Shown here piece by piece: positions 15,633 to 24,104 of a stretch of 64,000 nt of DNA; positions within the stretch are counted from its first letter, which is position 1; every line of letters starts with the position of its first letter. Where the stretch lies: contig CAYVXX010000002.1 of NCBI GenBank assembly GCA_964454305.1, positions 1 to 64,000 of the forward strand. The letters run 5' to 3'. The notes below the pieces were generated by a model. That model worked only from the letters and a program-made list of their open reading frames with translations. It searched no databases and was not told the origin of the DNA. Origin of the DNA: JAUSPI01 sp964454305. Lineage in GTDB: Bacteria > Desulfobacterota > Syntrophia > Syntrophales > JADFWA01. Both the position numbers and the translations under genes were made by a program.

Positions 15633-18602
15633 TTAGAAGTTAAGCGGCTTTTGCCATTCTTCTTTCAACTCACTGATGTCTTCTTCTATTATTATGTTTC
15701 CCTCGATTCCGCCTACCTTAAATATTCCATCGGAAAGTACCTCCCCGACATTGCTTACGGTGCTGCCCATCATAAGCTTTTCAAATTCATTTTTTGCTGA
15801 AGGGGAAATTGTTACCACAAATCTGCTTTGGGATTCGGAAAAGAGTATATAGTCATTCCTGTCAATTCCATCAGACGGAACAAGGTCAAGTTTTACAAAC
15901 ATACCCAGACCGCCTGCGAAGGCGGTTTCCGCAAGGGCAACACCCAGTCCTCCGTCGGAACAATCATGACAGGAGGCTACAAGCCCTTTCTTGATTGCCA
16001 TGCTCAGTGCTTTATACAATCTCTTTGCCTTGTGTGTGTTTACTTTAGGGACATTGTTTCCCGTGTATCCATGCATGGCAAACCATTCAGAACCGCCAAG
16101 TTCATTATATGTTTCGCCCAGGACATAGACCAGATGCCCCGGCTGTTTTACATCCATGGTGACGGCCGTTCTCACATCTTCTATTTTCCCAATGGTGGAA
16201 AACAGAAGGGTCGGTGGAATGGATATTTTGGTGTTCCCTATCTGATAGTCGTTCTTCATGCTGTCTTTGCCGGATATGCATGGAACCCCATAGGCCCTTG
16301 TGTAGTCGTAAAGAGCCCTGTTTGCACGGACCAGCTGTGCCAGCTTGTACTCACCATCCGGTGTCTTTTCAGACTGCACCGGATCACACCAGCAGAAATT
16401 ATCCAGTCCGGCGATGCTGCCGAGTGCTCCGCCCACGGCTATAGTGTTTCTGATTGCTTCGTCTATGGCACATGCGGCCATGTGGTAGGTATCGATATCA
16501 CTATAACGGGGGCATATACCGCTGGCCACGACAACACCTTCAAATGAATCGAGTATCGGTCTGATTATCGCAGCATCACTTGGACCATCATTAGCTACAC
16601 CCACCAGCGGCTTGACGACGCTTCCCCCCTGTACCTCATGATCATACTGCCTGATGACAGATTCCTTGCTGCATATATTTAATCTCGAAAGCATCTCTTT
16701 AAGGAGACGGCCCATATCTTCCGGTTCCGGAAAATCAGGCTCTTCATGTTGTGGCAGTGTCCATTTCGCGTTCAACCGCATCTGGGGAAGTCCTTCATGG
16801 AGGAAGTCCATATCCAGATAGGCAACGGTGTCATCTCCATAGAGAACATGGAACTTTCCGGAATTTGTATAGGTACCGACGACGGTTGCCTCCACATCCA
16901 TCTTCCCTGCAAGTTTCAAAAATTCATCAATCTTTTCCGGGTCTACGGCCAGTGTCATCCTTTCCTGGGATTCCGAGATAAGAATTTCCCAGGGCTGAAG
17001 TCCTGCATATTTTAAAGGCGCCTTCTTGAGATTGATTTCACAGCCGCCGGAAAGAGCGGCAGTTTCTCCCACCGAGGAGGAAAGACCACCGGCGCCGTTG
17101 TCTGTTATGCATCTGTACAGGTTTTTGTCCCTTGCAATCAAGAGAAAATCGGTCATTTTCTTCTGGGTTATGGGATCACCGATCTGAACCGCCGTAACAG
17201 GAGACCCTTCATGCAGTTCTTCTGATGAAAATGTGGCTCCATGTATTCCGTCTTTCCCTATTCTTCCACCTGTCATGACAACGAGATCACCGGGCAAAAT
17301 CTCCTTCGCATGGGTTGGATTTCCCTCAATTTTAGAAGGCATAATCCCGCCCGTCCCACAGTAAACCAGAGGTTTCCCCAGGTATCTGTCGTCAAAGACG
17401 ATGCATCCGTTTACAGTCGGTATCCCGCTTTTGTTTCCACCATGCTCAACTCCTTCTCTTACACCTTCGTAAATGCGTCTCGGATGGAGGATTCTCTTCG
17501 GGAGCGACCCTGGATAAAATGGTGAGGCGAAACAGAAAACATCGGTATTGAAAATGAGTTTTGACCCCTTCCCGGTTCCGAAAGGATCCCTGTTCACCCC
17601 GACAATTCCTGTGAGTGCGCCGCCGTAGGGATCGAGGGCTGACGGGGAATTGTGTGTTTCAACCTTGAAGACAAGGTTGTATTCATCATTGAATTTTATA
17701 ATACCGGCATTATCAACGAAGACGGAAAGACAAAAGTCGTCTTCTCCCCTTTCATCCCTGATTTCCCTTGTAGAGGCCTTGATGTAACTGTTGAAGAGGG
17801 AATCGATAACTGTGATTGTGCCATGTTCATCTTCATAATTTATAAGGCTGTTGAATATCTTGTGTTTACAGTGTTCAGACCAGGTCTGGGCGAGGCACTC
17901 AATCTCGGCATCTGTGATCCTTTTACCGAGACCTGTTTTTTCTCTTTCTTTCAATACACGCTCATCGGCCAGATAATCCTGTATTATCTTCATCTCACTG
18001 AGATTCAAGGCAAGAATCATCTTGCTGCTTATCTCTAACAGTTTCCGGTCGCTGACATTCAGGTCGATCTCTTCCGTCCTCAGACTCTCCTCCCCAACTA
18101 CCTTCGGGACATAGGGAGCCATTCCTTTTTCCTGGTTCCACTCATTGCCGTCTACTATTTCAAATCTCTCGATAAGCTCATTGGCAAGGAGATCCGACGC
18201 TATTCTTTCCGTGTTACGCCTGCTAATATTACCATTAATTATGTACTGCCTTGAGGTATAAACCCCGTTTACCTTTTCTCCGAGCAAAAGTTCGACGGAC
18301 TCCCTGGCAGTCTTCCCCACATTGTCGGTGACACCCGGTCTGAATCCTACCTCTATCATCCAGTCAAAGCCGTCGGCCAGTCCCCTGTTAATAGTGTAGT
18401 CCTGAATCACCGGATCAGAAAGAGGGCCTCTTGCAATCTGTTGAAGTTTGCCCTTACCGAGATCACCATCTATGGTGTAAACCTCAACAGTCTTAACCTC
18501 ATCAACAGTAAGGTGAAGATGCTCGATGATTCTTTTTTTAATCTTTTCGCCGAGGGCATCCCTTATTCCTTTTTTAAATCCGATCTCTATCCTGCTTGCC
18601 AT
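15633..18602 (-). CDS. purL: Phosphoribosylformylglycinamidine synthase, PurS-PurL form
   Basis: This 989-residue ATP-dependent synthase converts FGAR to FGAM. The first 165 residues contain two PurS-like modules, GFKKGIRDALGEKIKKRI (about 8-25) and GFRPGVTDNVGKTARESV (about 87-104), so PurS is fused and duplicated. The catalytic PurL portion follows: the ATP-binding VETHNSPSALDPYGGALTG segment, and the paired AIRS-like halves through about residue 980. The glutaminase is separate (purQ). It lies 11 bases after the siroheme dehydrogenase gene on the same strand. An AAAGGAAAAAGAG leader supports the ATG. Confidence 0.93.
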   Translation of the reverse strand: MASRIEIGFKKGIRDALGEKIKKRIIEHLHLTVDEVKTVEVYTIDGDLGKGKLQQIARGPLSDPVIQDYTINRGLADGFDWMIEVGFRPGVTDNVGKTARESVELLLGEKVNGVYTSRQYIINGNISRRNTERIASDLLANELIERFEIVDGNEWNQEKGMAPYVPKVVGEESLRTEEIDLNVSDRKLLEISSKMILALNLSEMKIIQDYLADERVLKEREKTGLGKRITDAEIECLAQTWSEHCKHKIFNSLINYEDEHGTITVIDSLFNSYIKASTREIRDERGEDDFCLSVFVDNAGIIKFNDEYNLVFKVETHNSPSALDPYGGALTGIVGVNRDPFGTGKGSKLIFNTDVFCFASPFYPGSLPKRILHPRRIYEGVREGVEHGGNKSGIPTVNGCIVFDDRYLGKPLVYCGTGGIMPSKIEGNPTHAKEILPGDLVVMTGGRIGKDGIHGATFSSEELHEGSPVTAVQIGDPITQKKMTDFLLIARDKNLYRCITDNGAGGLSSSVGETAALSGGCEINLKKAPLKYAGLQPWEILISESQERMTLAVDPEKIDEFLKLAGKMDVEATVVGTYTNSGKFHVLYGDDTVAYLDMDFLHEGLPQMRLNAKWTLPQHEEPDFPEPEDMGRLLKEMLSRLNICSKESVIRQYDHEVQGGSVVKPLVGVANDGPSDAAIIRPILDSFEGVVVASGICPRYSDIDTYHMAACAIDEAIRNTIAVGGALGSIAGLDNFCWCDPVQSEKTPDGEYKLAQLVRANRALYDYTRAYGVPCISGKDSMKNDYQIGNTKISIPPTLLFSTIGKIEDVRTAVTMDVKQPGHLVYVLGETYNELGGSEWFAMHGYTGNNVPKVNTHKAKRLYKALSMAIKKGLVASCHDCSDGGLGVALAETAFAGGLGMFVKLDLVPSDGIDRNDYILFSESQSRFVVTISPSAKNEFEKLMMGSTVSNVGEVLSDGIFKVGGIEGNIIIEEDISELKEEWQKPLNF

Positions 18603-18613
18603 CTCTTTTTCCT

Positions 18614-19258
18614 TTATTCAAGATCAATATCTTCGCCAGCGATATCACCGATTATCTTTTTTACCTCACCCCAGTTTTTTTCTCTGATATATTGAATGAT
18701 CTTTGAGTTTAGCAAAGCTTCAAACAATCTCTTGTTCTCTTCATAGGGGTGCCCTCTAATGACGACCTTCTCTCTCACTTGACCCATTATATCGAGGAGG
18801 ATTCGATACTCGGAGCCATAACTTCCCTGCATCTCCTTTCTCAATTTCTTTGCAAGGGCCGGGCTCTTTCCGCCGGTTGATATAGCTATCTGGAGATCAC
18901 CCTGCTGAACGATAGAAGGAAGGGTAAAATCACATCGATCAGGACTGTCAACAATATTTACTATTATTCCCTTTTTCTTCGCGTCTAAATATATTCTTTC
19001 GTTAACATCATCCCTGTCCGTTGCTCCTATCACTAAAAAAGCTTCATTGATAAAGTCTTCCCGATAATCGGCGGCAACATGTCTTATTTTTCCTTCACTC
19101 TTCATCGTCTCCAGCTCTTGTGTAAGAATCTTTCCCACTACTTCGACATCGGCACCGGCTTCAAGGAGCCTCGTCACCTTTCTTTCAGCAACATCCCCAC
19201 CGCCAACAACGACACATTTTTTTTTAAAAATATTAAGACATATCGGATAGTATTTCAT
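18614..19258 (-). CDS. Precorrin-2 dehydrogenase / sirohydrochlorin ferrochelatase (CysG N-terminal type)
   Basis: The 214-residue protein matches the CysG N-terminal or Met8p domain, which oxidises precorrin-2 with NAD+ and may insert iron to give siroheme. Evidence is the N-terminal PICLNIFKKKCVVVGGGDVAERKV nucleotide fold, read in pieces: YYPICLNIFKKKCVVVGGG then VAERKV. The catalytic aspartate region (LVIGATDRDDVNERI) and ISTGGKSPALAKKLR follow. The start at 19258 begins at the conserved MKYYPI. It precedes purL by 11 bases. Functionally it belongs with the heme cluster at 57-64 kb, since siroheme feeds AhbC/AhbD. Confidence 0.85.
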   Translation of the reverse strand: MKYYPICLNIFKKKCVVVGGGDVAERKVTRLLEAGADVEVVGKILTQELETMKSEGKIRHVAADYREDFINEAFLVIGATDRDDVNERIYLDAKKKGIIVNIVDSPDRCDFTLPSIVQQGDLQIAISTGGKSPALAKKLRKEMQGSYGSEYRILLDIMGQVREKVVIRGHPYEENKRLFEALLNSKIIQYIREKNWGEVKKIIGDIAGEDIDLE

Positions 19259-19415
19259 GCAATGTGTGTTATCATGAAGACTATCAAAATTCAAGCAAGA
19301 CTCTAACTTGAAATATAATAAAAAAGATTATATATTCCTTGTGCCGAAGTTTATTGGCAATCATCCTGAAATAAAACTTTTCTCTTTTTTGACTACATCA
19401 TTAGAGGAGATAAAA

Positions 19416-20360
19416 ATGCCGGGAAAAAGTAAAAAAGATGAGTGGATAAAAATTACATTATCCGCACCGCCTGAGCTGGTTGACCCTCTATCAAATTTTT
19501 TAACAGAAATAGGCACCCAGGGAGTCTTTCAAGAGGAGTCGGAACCGGACATTCTTAACGATTTTGCCAAATCAACTGAACGGGAAGAATTGATGGCATA
19601 TTTCCCCTCCGATACCTCAGCGAAAAAGAGACTCGCCTCCCTGAAAGTTTACATAGACAGCCTTTCTGAAATATTTCCTGAATTAGACAAACCTGACCTT
19701 TCAATTGAAACGATTACCAACCCGAACTGGGAAGAACAGTGGAAGAAGTATTTCAAACCGCTTCGAATCAGCAAAAATATCGTAGTCAAACCGACATGGG
19801 AAAGATATACACCAACCGGGCGCGATATCATCATTGAAATAGATCCGGGGATGGCATTCGGGACGGGCCAACATCCTTCCACAAGGATGTGCGTGCAAGC
19901 AATCGAAGATATCCTCCTGAAGGATAGGTCTTTTGAAAAATGGCGGGTGCTTGATGTCGGCACCGGCACCGGCATACTCGGTATATCCTGCGCAAAGTTA
20001 GGGGCACAAAAGGTTGTCTGTCTGGATATTGATCCAAAAGCTGTCGAAATTGCATATAAAAACATTGCCATAAACGGAGTGGAGGACAGGATAAACATAT
20101 TCAACGACGATGTCTTGATGTATAATGATATTTTTAATTTGATTGTGGCAAACCTTACGGCAAAAACGCTGATAAAGCTCCGAGACCACCTCATATCTAT
20201 GACTGAAACCGGCGGATATCTTGTCCTTTCAGGAATAATTGACCAGGACAGAAAAGTTGTAGAGGAATTCTTTTTAACCGACGATGTTTCCCTGCACAGT
20301 ATCATCACGGAAAAAGAATGGGTTTGCTACCTCCTTAAAAAGGAGGGGAAAGGGAATTGA
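19416..20360 (+). CDS. prmA: Ribosomal protein L11 methyltransferase
   Basis: This 314-residue SAM-dependent enzyme trimethylates lysines of ribosomal protein L11. The N-terminal recognition domain (WIKITLSAPPELVDPLSNFL) is followed by the central motif DPGMAFGTGQHPSTRMCV, motif I VLDVGTGTGILGISCAKLG and the catalytic NLTAKTL segment. The start at 19416 is chosen because AGAGGAGA lies six bases upstream and the conserved N-terminus begins there; an earlier ATG at 19308 would add 36 unconserved residues. The downstream rsmE start overlaps its stop. Confidence 0.93.
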   Translation: MPGKSKKDEWIKITLSAPPELVDPLSNFLTEIGTQGVFQEESEPDILNDFAKSTEREELMAYFPSDTSAKKRLASLKVYIDSLSEIFPELDKPDLSIETITNPNWEEQWKKYFKPLRISKNIVVKPTWERYTPTGRDIIIEIDPGMAFGTGQHPSTRMCVQAIEDILLKDRSFEKWRVLDVGTGTGILGISCAKLGAQKVVCLDIDPKAVEIAYKNIAINGVEDRINIFNDDVLMYNDIFNLIVANLTAKTLIKLRDHLISMTETGGYLVLSGIIDQDRKVVEEFFLTDDVSLHSIITEKEWVCYLLKKEGKGN

Positions 20361-21127
20361 CTATACCAAGAATTTATCTTCCTCAAAAAATGGAGGAGGG
20401 AAGTACGGTAGAATTAAGGTATGAAAATCTACATTATATAAAGAATGTCCTTCGTCTAAAAAGGGAAAACCCTTTGATCCTCTTTGATGGAATGGGTTTT
20501 GAGTATGAATCTACGATAAGAAATATTACCGTCAAAAGCGCAACGGTAGAAATCATCAGAAAAAACCCGTTTCAGGTTGACAACTCAACAAAAATCACTC
20601 TGGCTCAGGCACTCCCGAAAGGGAATAAAATGGACTTTATCATCCAGAAGGCTTCCGAGCTCGGGGTTACCAGGATAATCCCTTTTAAATCCTCAAGATC
20701 GATACCGAAATTAGCCGGAAATAAAATACATCTCAAGATACCCAGATGGCAGAAGATAGCCGTCGAGGCATCCAGAAAGTGCGGCAGGGAAAATATCCCG
20801 GAGATTACAGATATAATTACCTATGAAAAGGCTTTGCAATGGCCAAAAGAGGACATTCTGAAAATAATCTTCTGGGAAGGGGAAACCAACACGGGAATAA
20901 AAGAGATCCTGCAAAGTAAAAAATACGAAGGTGTAACCGATTTCTTCATTGTAGTCGGACCTGAGGGAGGATTTTCAAATGAGGAAATCGAAATGGCCTC
21001 CAGGGTTGGTTTTCTACCGGCAAGCCTGGGCAGATTGGTCTTGAAGGTCGAAACAGCCGCCCTTGTTATTCTTTCCATCCTTCAATATGAAAAGGGCCTC
21101 TTCGGAATCACCTATAAAAAGGAATAA
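20357..21127 (+). CDS. rsmE: 16S rRNA (uracil1498-N3)-methyltransferase
   Basis: The 256-residue SPOUT methyltransferase modifies U1498 of 16S rRNA. The N-terminal PUA-like part (PRIYLPQKMEEGSTVEL) and the C-terminal trefoil knot (VVGPEGGFSNEEIEMA, then LGRLVLKVETAALV) are intact. The start is TTG at 20357, overlapping the prmA stop by four bases, with a GGAGGGGAAAGGG leader. This prmA-rsmE pair is common in bacteria. Confidence 0.93.
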   Translation: MTIPRIYLPQKMEEGSTVELRYENLHYIKNVLRLKRENPLILFDGMGFEYESTIRNITVKSATVEIIRKNPFQVDNSTKITLAQALPKGNKMDFIIQKASELGVTRIIPFKSSRSIPKLAGNKIHLKIPRWQKIAVEASRKCGRENIPEITDIITYEKALQWPKEDILKIIFWEGETNTGIKEILQSKKYEGVTDFFIVVGPEGGFSNEEIEMASRVGFLPASLGRLVLKVETAALVILSILQYEKGLFGITYKKE

Positions 21128-21132
21128 CCCGT

Positions 21133-21654
21133 ATGATTGAAAGCAACTACGGTGGTTTCTGGCAGAGAGGAGTCGCATTTCTCATAGACAAAACGATCCT
21201 CTTTTTTATATCCCTGATACTCTTCTTTATAGGAATTCTGGCCATGAGTTTGGGCTTTCAGTCTGGCGGCGACATGCTTTCAATCGAGACATTTACAAAA
21301 CTAACCTCCAATTTCATAATTTCCTATTGCACAATGACTCTATTATTAAATGCTATATACTTTACATGTTTTCACGGTACAACCGGCCAGACACTTGGGA
21401 AAAAAATCTTCGGTCTCAAGGTAGTACAAAAAACAGGGGAACCGATGACTATGGGAATAGCCTTTTTGAGATGGGTGGGATACCTTATCTCCGCCCTGAT
21501 ATTGTACCTCGGTTTTATCTGGATAGCCTTTGACAGAAGAAAACAGGGATGGCATGACAAGATTGCAGGAACCTGCGTCATCAAAATAAACCCTGTCAAA
21601 AACGCCTTGACAAATGCAGGGAGATTGGATAGAAGCCAGATGATTCATAAATAG
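21133..21654 (+). CDS. RDD-family membrane protein
   Basis: The 173-residue protein starts NYGGFWQRGVAFLIDKTILF, the RDD-family opening with R and D residues at the start of the first membrane helix. Three or four membrane segments follow. FHGTTGQTLGKKIFGLKVV and FDRRKQGWHDKIAGTCVI are typical family motifs. Function is generally unknown; some RDD proteins transport ions. It lies five bases after rsmE and just before tRNA-Phe. Confidence 0.8.
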   Translation: MIESNYGGFWQRGVAFLIDKTILFFISLILFFIGILAMSLGFQSGGDMLSIETFTKLTSNFIISYCTMTLLLNAIYFTCFHGTTGQTLGKKIFGLKVVQKTGEPMTMGIAFLRWVGYLISALILYLGFIWIAFDRRKQGWHDKIAGTCVIKINPVKNALTNAGRLDRSQMIHK

Positions 21655-21660
21655 GTTTAT

Positions 21661-21736
21661 GGGTCGGTAGCTCAGTCGGTAGAGCACCGGACTGAAAATC
21701 CGGGTGTCGGCAGTTCAATTCTGCCCTGACCCACCA
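21661..21736 (+). tRNA. tRNA-Phe (GAA)
   Basis: The 76-nt gene folds as a full cloverleaf. The acceptor stem GGGTCGG pairs with CTGACCC. The anticodon stem CCGGA/TCCGG encloses CTGAAAA, giving anticodon GAA. The T-arm is GGCAG-TTCAATT-CTGCC. A discriminator A and CCA are encoded. It is followed by an intrinsic terminator. Confidence 0.97.
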
Positions 21737-21746
21737 TGAAAGCGAA

Positions 21747-21777
21747 AGAGCTATGTCATTGAACATAGCTCTTTTTT
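21747..21777 (+). terminator. Intrinsic terminator after tRNA-Phe
   Basis: AGAGCTATGT pairs perfectly with ACATAGCTCT across a CATTGA loop and is followed by a run of T. It ends the tRNA transcript and probably the prmA-rsmE-RDD unit. Confidence 0.9.
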
Positions 21778-21882
21778 GTGGAATTTTATACTGAAATAAT
21801 GTTAGCATTATTACTCAATGGACAGATGTGTTACTTACGTTTCACAGTTCTGAACCTCTAACAATAATTTTCTCGTTAATGT

Positions 21883-23214
21883 ATGGGTGTTTACATGAAA
21901 AAACATTTTAGGAAAAGTCTCCCTTTTTTAATATTCCTGGCAAGTTTTTTAGTCCTGCTCTTTCTGCCGGGGTACTTTGGCAACAACCAGGTTTCTGCAA
22001 TAGACAAAGATACTTACGAGAATTTGAAGGTGTTCAATCAGGTTCTCGATATGATCGAGAAGAACTACGTAGAGGAGGTTGAACAAAAGACCCTTATTCA
22101 GGGAGCCATAAAGGGAATGGTAAAAACCCTCGATCCTCACAGCACTTTCATGAGTGCCGATATGTACAAAGAGTTGCAGGTAGAAACGAAGGGAAGTTTT
22201 GGTGGACTTGGCATTGTGATAACAATAAAGAATGATGTTCTCACGGTGGTATCCCCTATTGAGGATACCCCTGCCTTTCTTGCAGGTATCAAGGCCGGCG
22301 ACCAGATTATCAAGATCAATGACAAATCTACCAAGGGTATTACCATTATGGAAGCAGTCAAAAAACTACGGGGGCCTAAAAACACAAAGGTAACTATCAC
22401 TGTCATGCGGGAAGATATGAAACAACCGAAGGATTTCACAATCACCCGCGCGATCATAGAGATAAAGAGCGTCAAGTACAAGATATATGGCGACATCGGT
22501 TATATCAGGATACTGGCATTTCAGGGAAAAACGGCAGATGATCTCAAAAACGCCATCGAGGAAATCAATAAAAAAACAGTTCCGCTGAAGGGACTGGTAC
22601 TGGATCTGAGAAACAATCCGGGAGGTCTTCTCGATCAAGCAGTAAAAATCTCCGACATATTCATCAAATCGGGGGTTATCGTCTCCACAAAAGGGAGGAT
22701 AAAAAGTGTCGATGAAACGTATACTGCTAAAAATGATGGAAATGAGCCGGTTGTTCCGATGATTGCCCTGGTTAATGAAGGTACAGCCAGCGCAGCCGAG
22801 ATTGTATCGGGCGCACTTCAGGACAATGGTAAAGCCATAATACTCGGCACCCAGACATTTGGAAAGGGTTCCGTACAGACGGTTATTCCACTCGAGAACG
22901 GTGCGGCACTGAAATTGACCACTGCAAAATACTACACACCAAAGGGAAAATCCATTCAGGCTGAAGGTATTACCCCCGATATAGTAGTGAAATATATAAA
23001 TCCTCCTGATGAGAAGGAATCTATTGATACATCTATGGGAATGAGAGAAAAGGACCTCAAGGGACACATAAAAGGAACAAATGAAACATCAAAAGAAGCT
23101 AAAGAGGTTTCAATAAAAAAAGCTCACGACGACTTAAAGATGGATAATCAGCTGAAAAGTGCCATTGATCTTTTAAAAAGCTGGGAGATATTTGAAGATA
23201 GAAATAAGGGTTAA
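21883..23214 (+). CDS. ctpA: S41-family C-terminal processing peptidase
   Basis: This 443-residue periplasmic serine protease has an N-terminal signal anchor (FLIFLASFLVLLFLPGYF). A PDZ domain spans about residues 95-180 (GSFGGLGIVITIKNDVLTVV). The catalytic S41 domain has Ser303 in EGTASAAEI and Lys328 in TFGKGSVQT, the expected Ser-Lys dyad. CtpA/Prc enzymes trim or degrade envelope proteins. Translation may start at 21883 or four codons later at 21895. It heads a run of envelope genes. Confidence 0.92.
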   Translation: MGVYMKKHFRKSLPFLIFLASFLVLLFLPGYFGNNQVSAIDKDTYENLKVFNQVLDMIEKNYVEEVEQKTLIQGAIKGMVKTLDPHSTFMSADMYKELQVETKGSFGGLGIVITIKNDVLTVVSPIEDTPAFLAGIKAGDQIIKINDKSTKGITIMEAVKKLRGPKNTKVTITVMREDMKQPKDFTITRAIIEIKSVKYKIYGDIGYIRILAFQGKTADDLKNAIEEINKKTVPLKGLVLDLRNNPGGLLDQAVKISDIFIKSGVIVSTKGRIKSVDETYTAKNDGNEPVVPMIALVNEGTASAAEIVSGALQDNGKAIILGTQTFGKGSVQTVIPLENGAALKLTTAKYYTPKGKSIQAEGITPDIVVKYINPPDEKESIDTSMGMREKDLKGHIKGTNETSKEAKEVSIKKAHDDLKMDNQLKSAIDLLKSWEIFEDRNKG

Positions 23215-23229
23215 GTTCCGGTAGGCGGG

Positions 23230-24096
23230 GTGAAAAAGAAAAGTAAAAGGGGGAATTCAACATTCAGGCGGATTTTAATCGGATTCGGCATATTCATATT
23301 GTTTGTTGCAACAGTTTCAATTGTTTGTATATCGAACATTAAAACAGTCAAAAAGACTATCAAAAAAGAAAACGTACGAAAATATCACTCTAAAATTAAC
23401 GGCAGCAAGCAAGTTGTTCCATCTTCTAAAAGGCAGAAAATAGCCTTCATCATAGACGATATCGGATATGATTTGTCACCGTTGAATGAACTTCTTAAAA
23501 TTAATGCCCCGATTACTTTCTCCATCCTCCCCTATAGTCCTTATTCTATTGATGCGGCAGAAAAACTACATCGCGCAGGTAAAGAAATTCTCCTCCACCT
23601 TCCCATGGAGCCTTATGGTTATCCCGACAAAGACCCCGGTATCGGGGCACTTTTTTTATGGATGAACGAAGAAGAGATAAAAACTCAGATCAAAAAAGAT
23701 ATCGAAGCCGTACCATATATATCCGGAGTTAATAATCATATGGGTTCACGGTTTATGGAAAACGAAGACAAACTGAGCATTGTTTTGAACCAGCTCAATG
23801 AAGAGGGCCTTTTCTTTGTGGACAGCCTAACCACCAAACATTCAAAGGGCAAGAAACTTGCTAAGGGAATGGGGCTCAGATTTGCGTCGAGAGATATATT
23901 TATTGATAACAATCAGGACTTTACTATTATTCTTCAAAAGTTTATAAGTCCTTTAAAGAAACGTAACCGATGGAAGACTCTATTAATTATCTGTCATCCC
24001 TATCCAAGTACAATTTCGGCACTTAAAGATGCTGTCCCTAAGATTAAAGCAGAGGGGATTAATATAGTCCCGGTATCAGATTTAACAAGCAATTAA
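23230..24096 (+). CDS. Divergent polysaccharide deacetylase family protein
   Basis: The 288-residue protein has one N-terminal membrane anchor (ILIGFGIFILFVATVSIV) and a basic spacer. Its domain starts IAFIIDDIGYDLSPLNELLK, the signature of the divergent polysaccharide deacetylase (DUF610, YibQ-like) family. ITFSILPYSPYS, ILLHLPMEPYGYPD and NHMGSRFMEN are family blocks. Its substrate is not established. It is often found directly after ctpA/envC-type genes, as here, suggesting a peptidoglycan role. It starts at GTG 23230. Confidence 0.85.
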   Translation: MKKKSKRGNSTFRRILIGFGIFILFVATVSIVCISNIKTVKKTIKKENVRKYHSKINGSKQVVPSSKRQKIAFIIDDIGYDLSPLNELLKINAPITFSILPYSPYSIDAAEKLHRAGKEILLHLPMEPYGYPDKDPGIGALFLWMNEEEIKTQIKKDIEAVPYISGVNNHMGSRFMENEDKLSIVLNQLNEEGLFFVDSLTTKHSKGKKLAKGMGLRFASRDIFIDNNQDFTIILQKFISPLKKRNRWKTLLIICHPYPSTISALKDAVPKIKAEGINIVPVSDLTSN

Positions 24097-24104
24097 TTTT
24101 TTAT

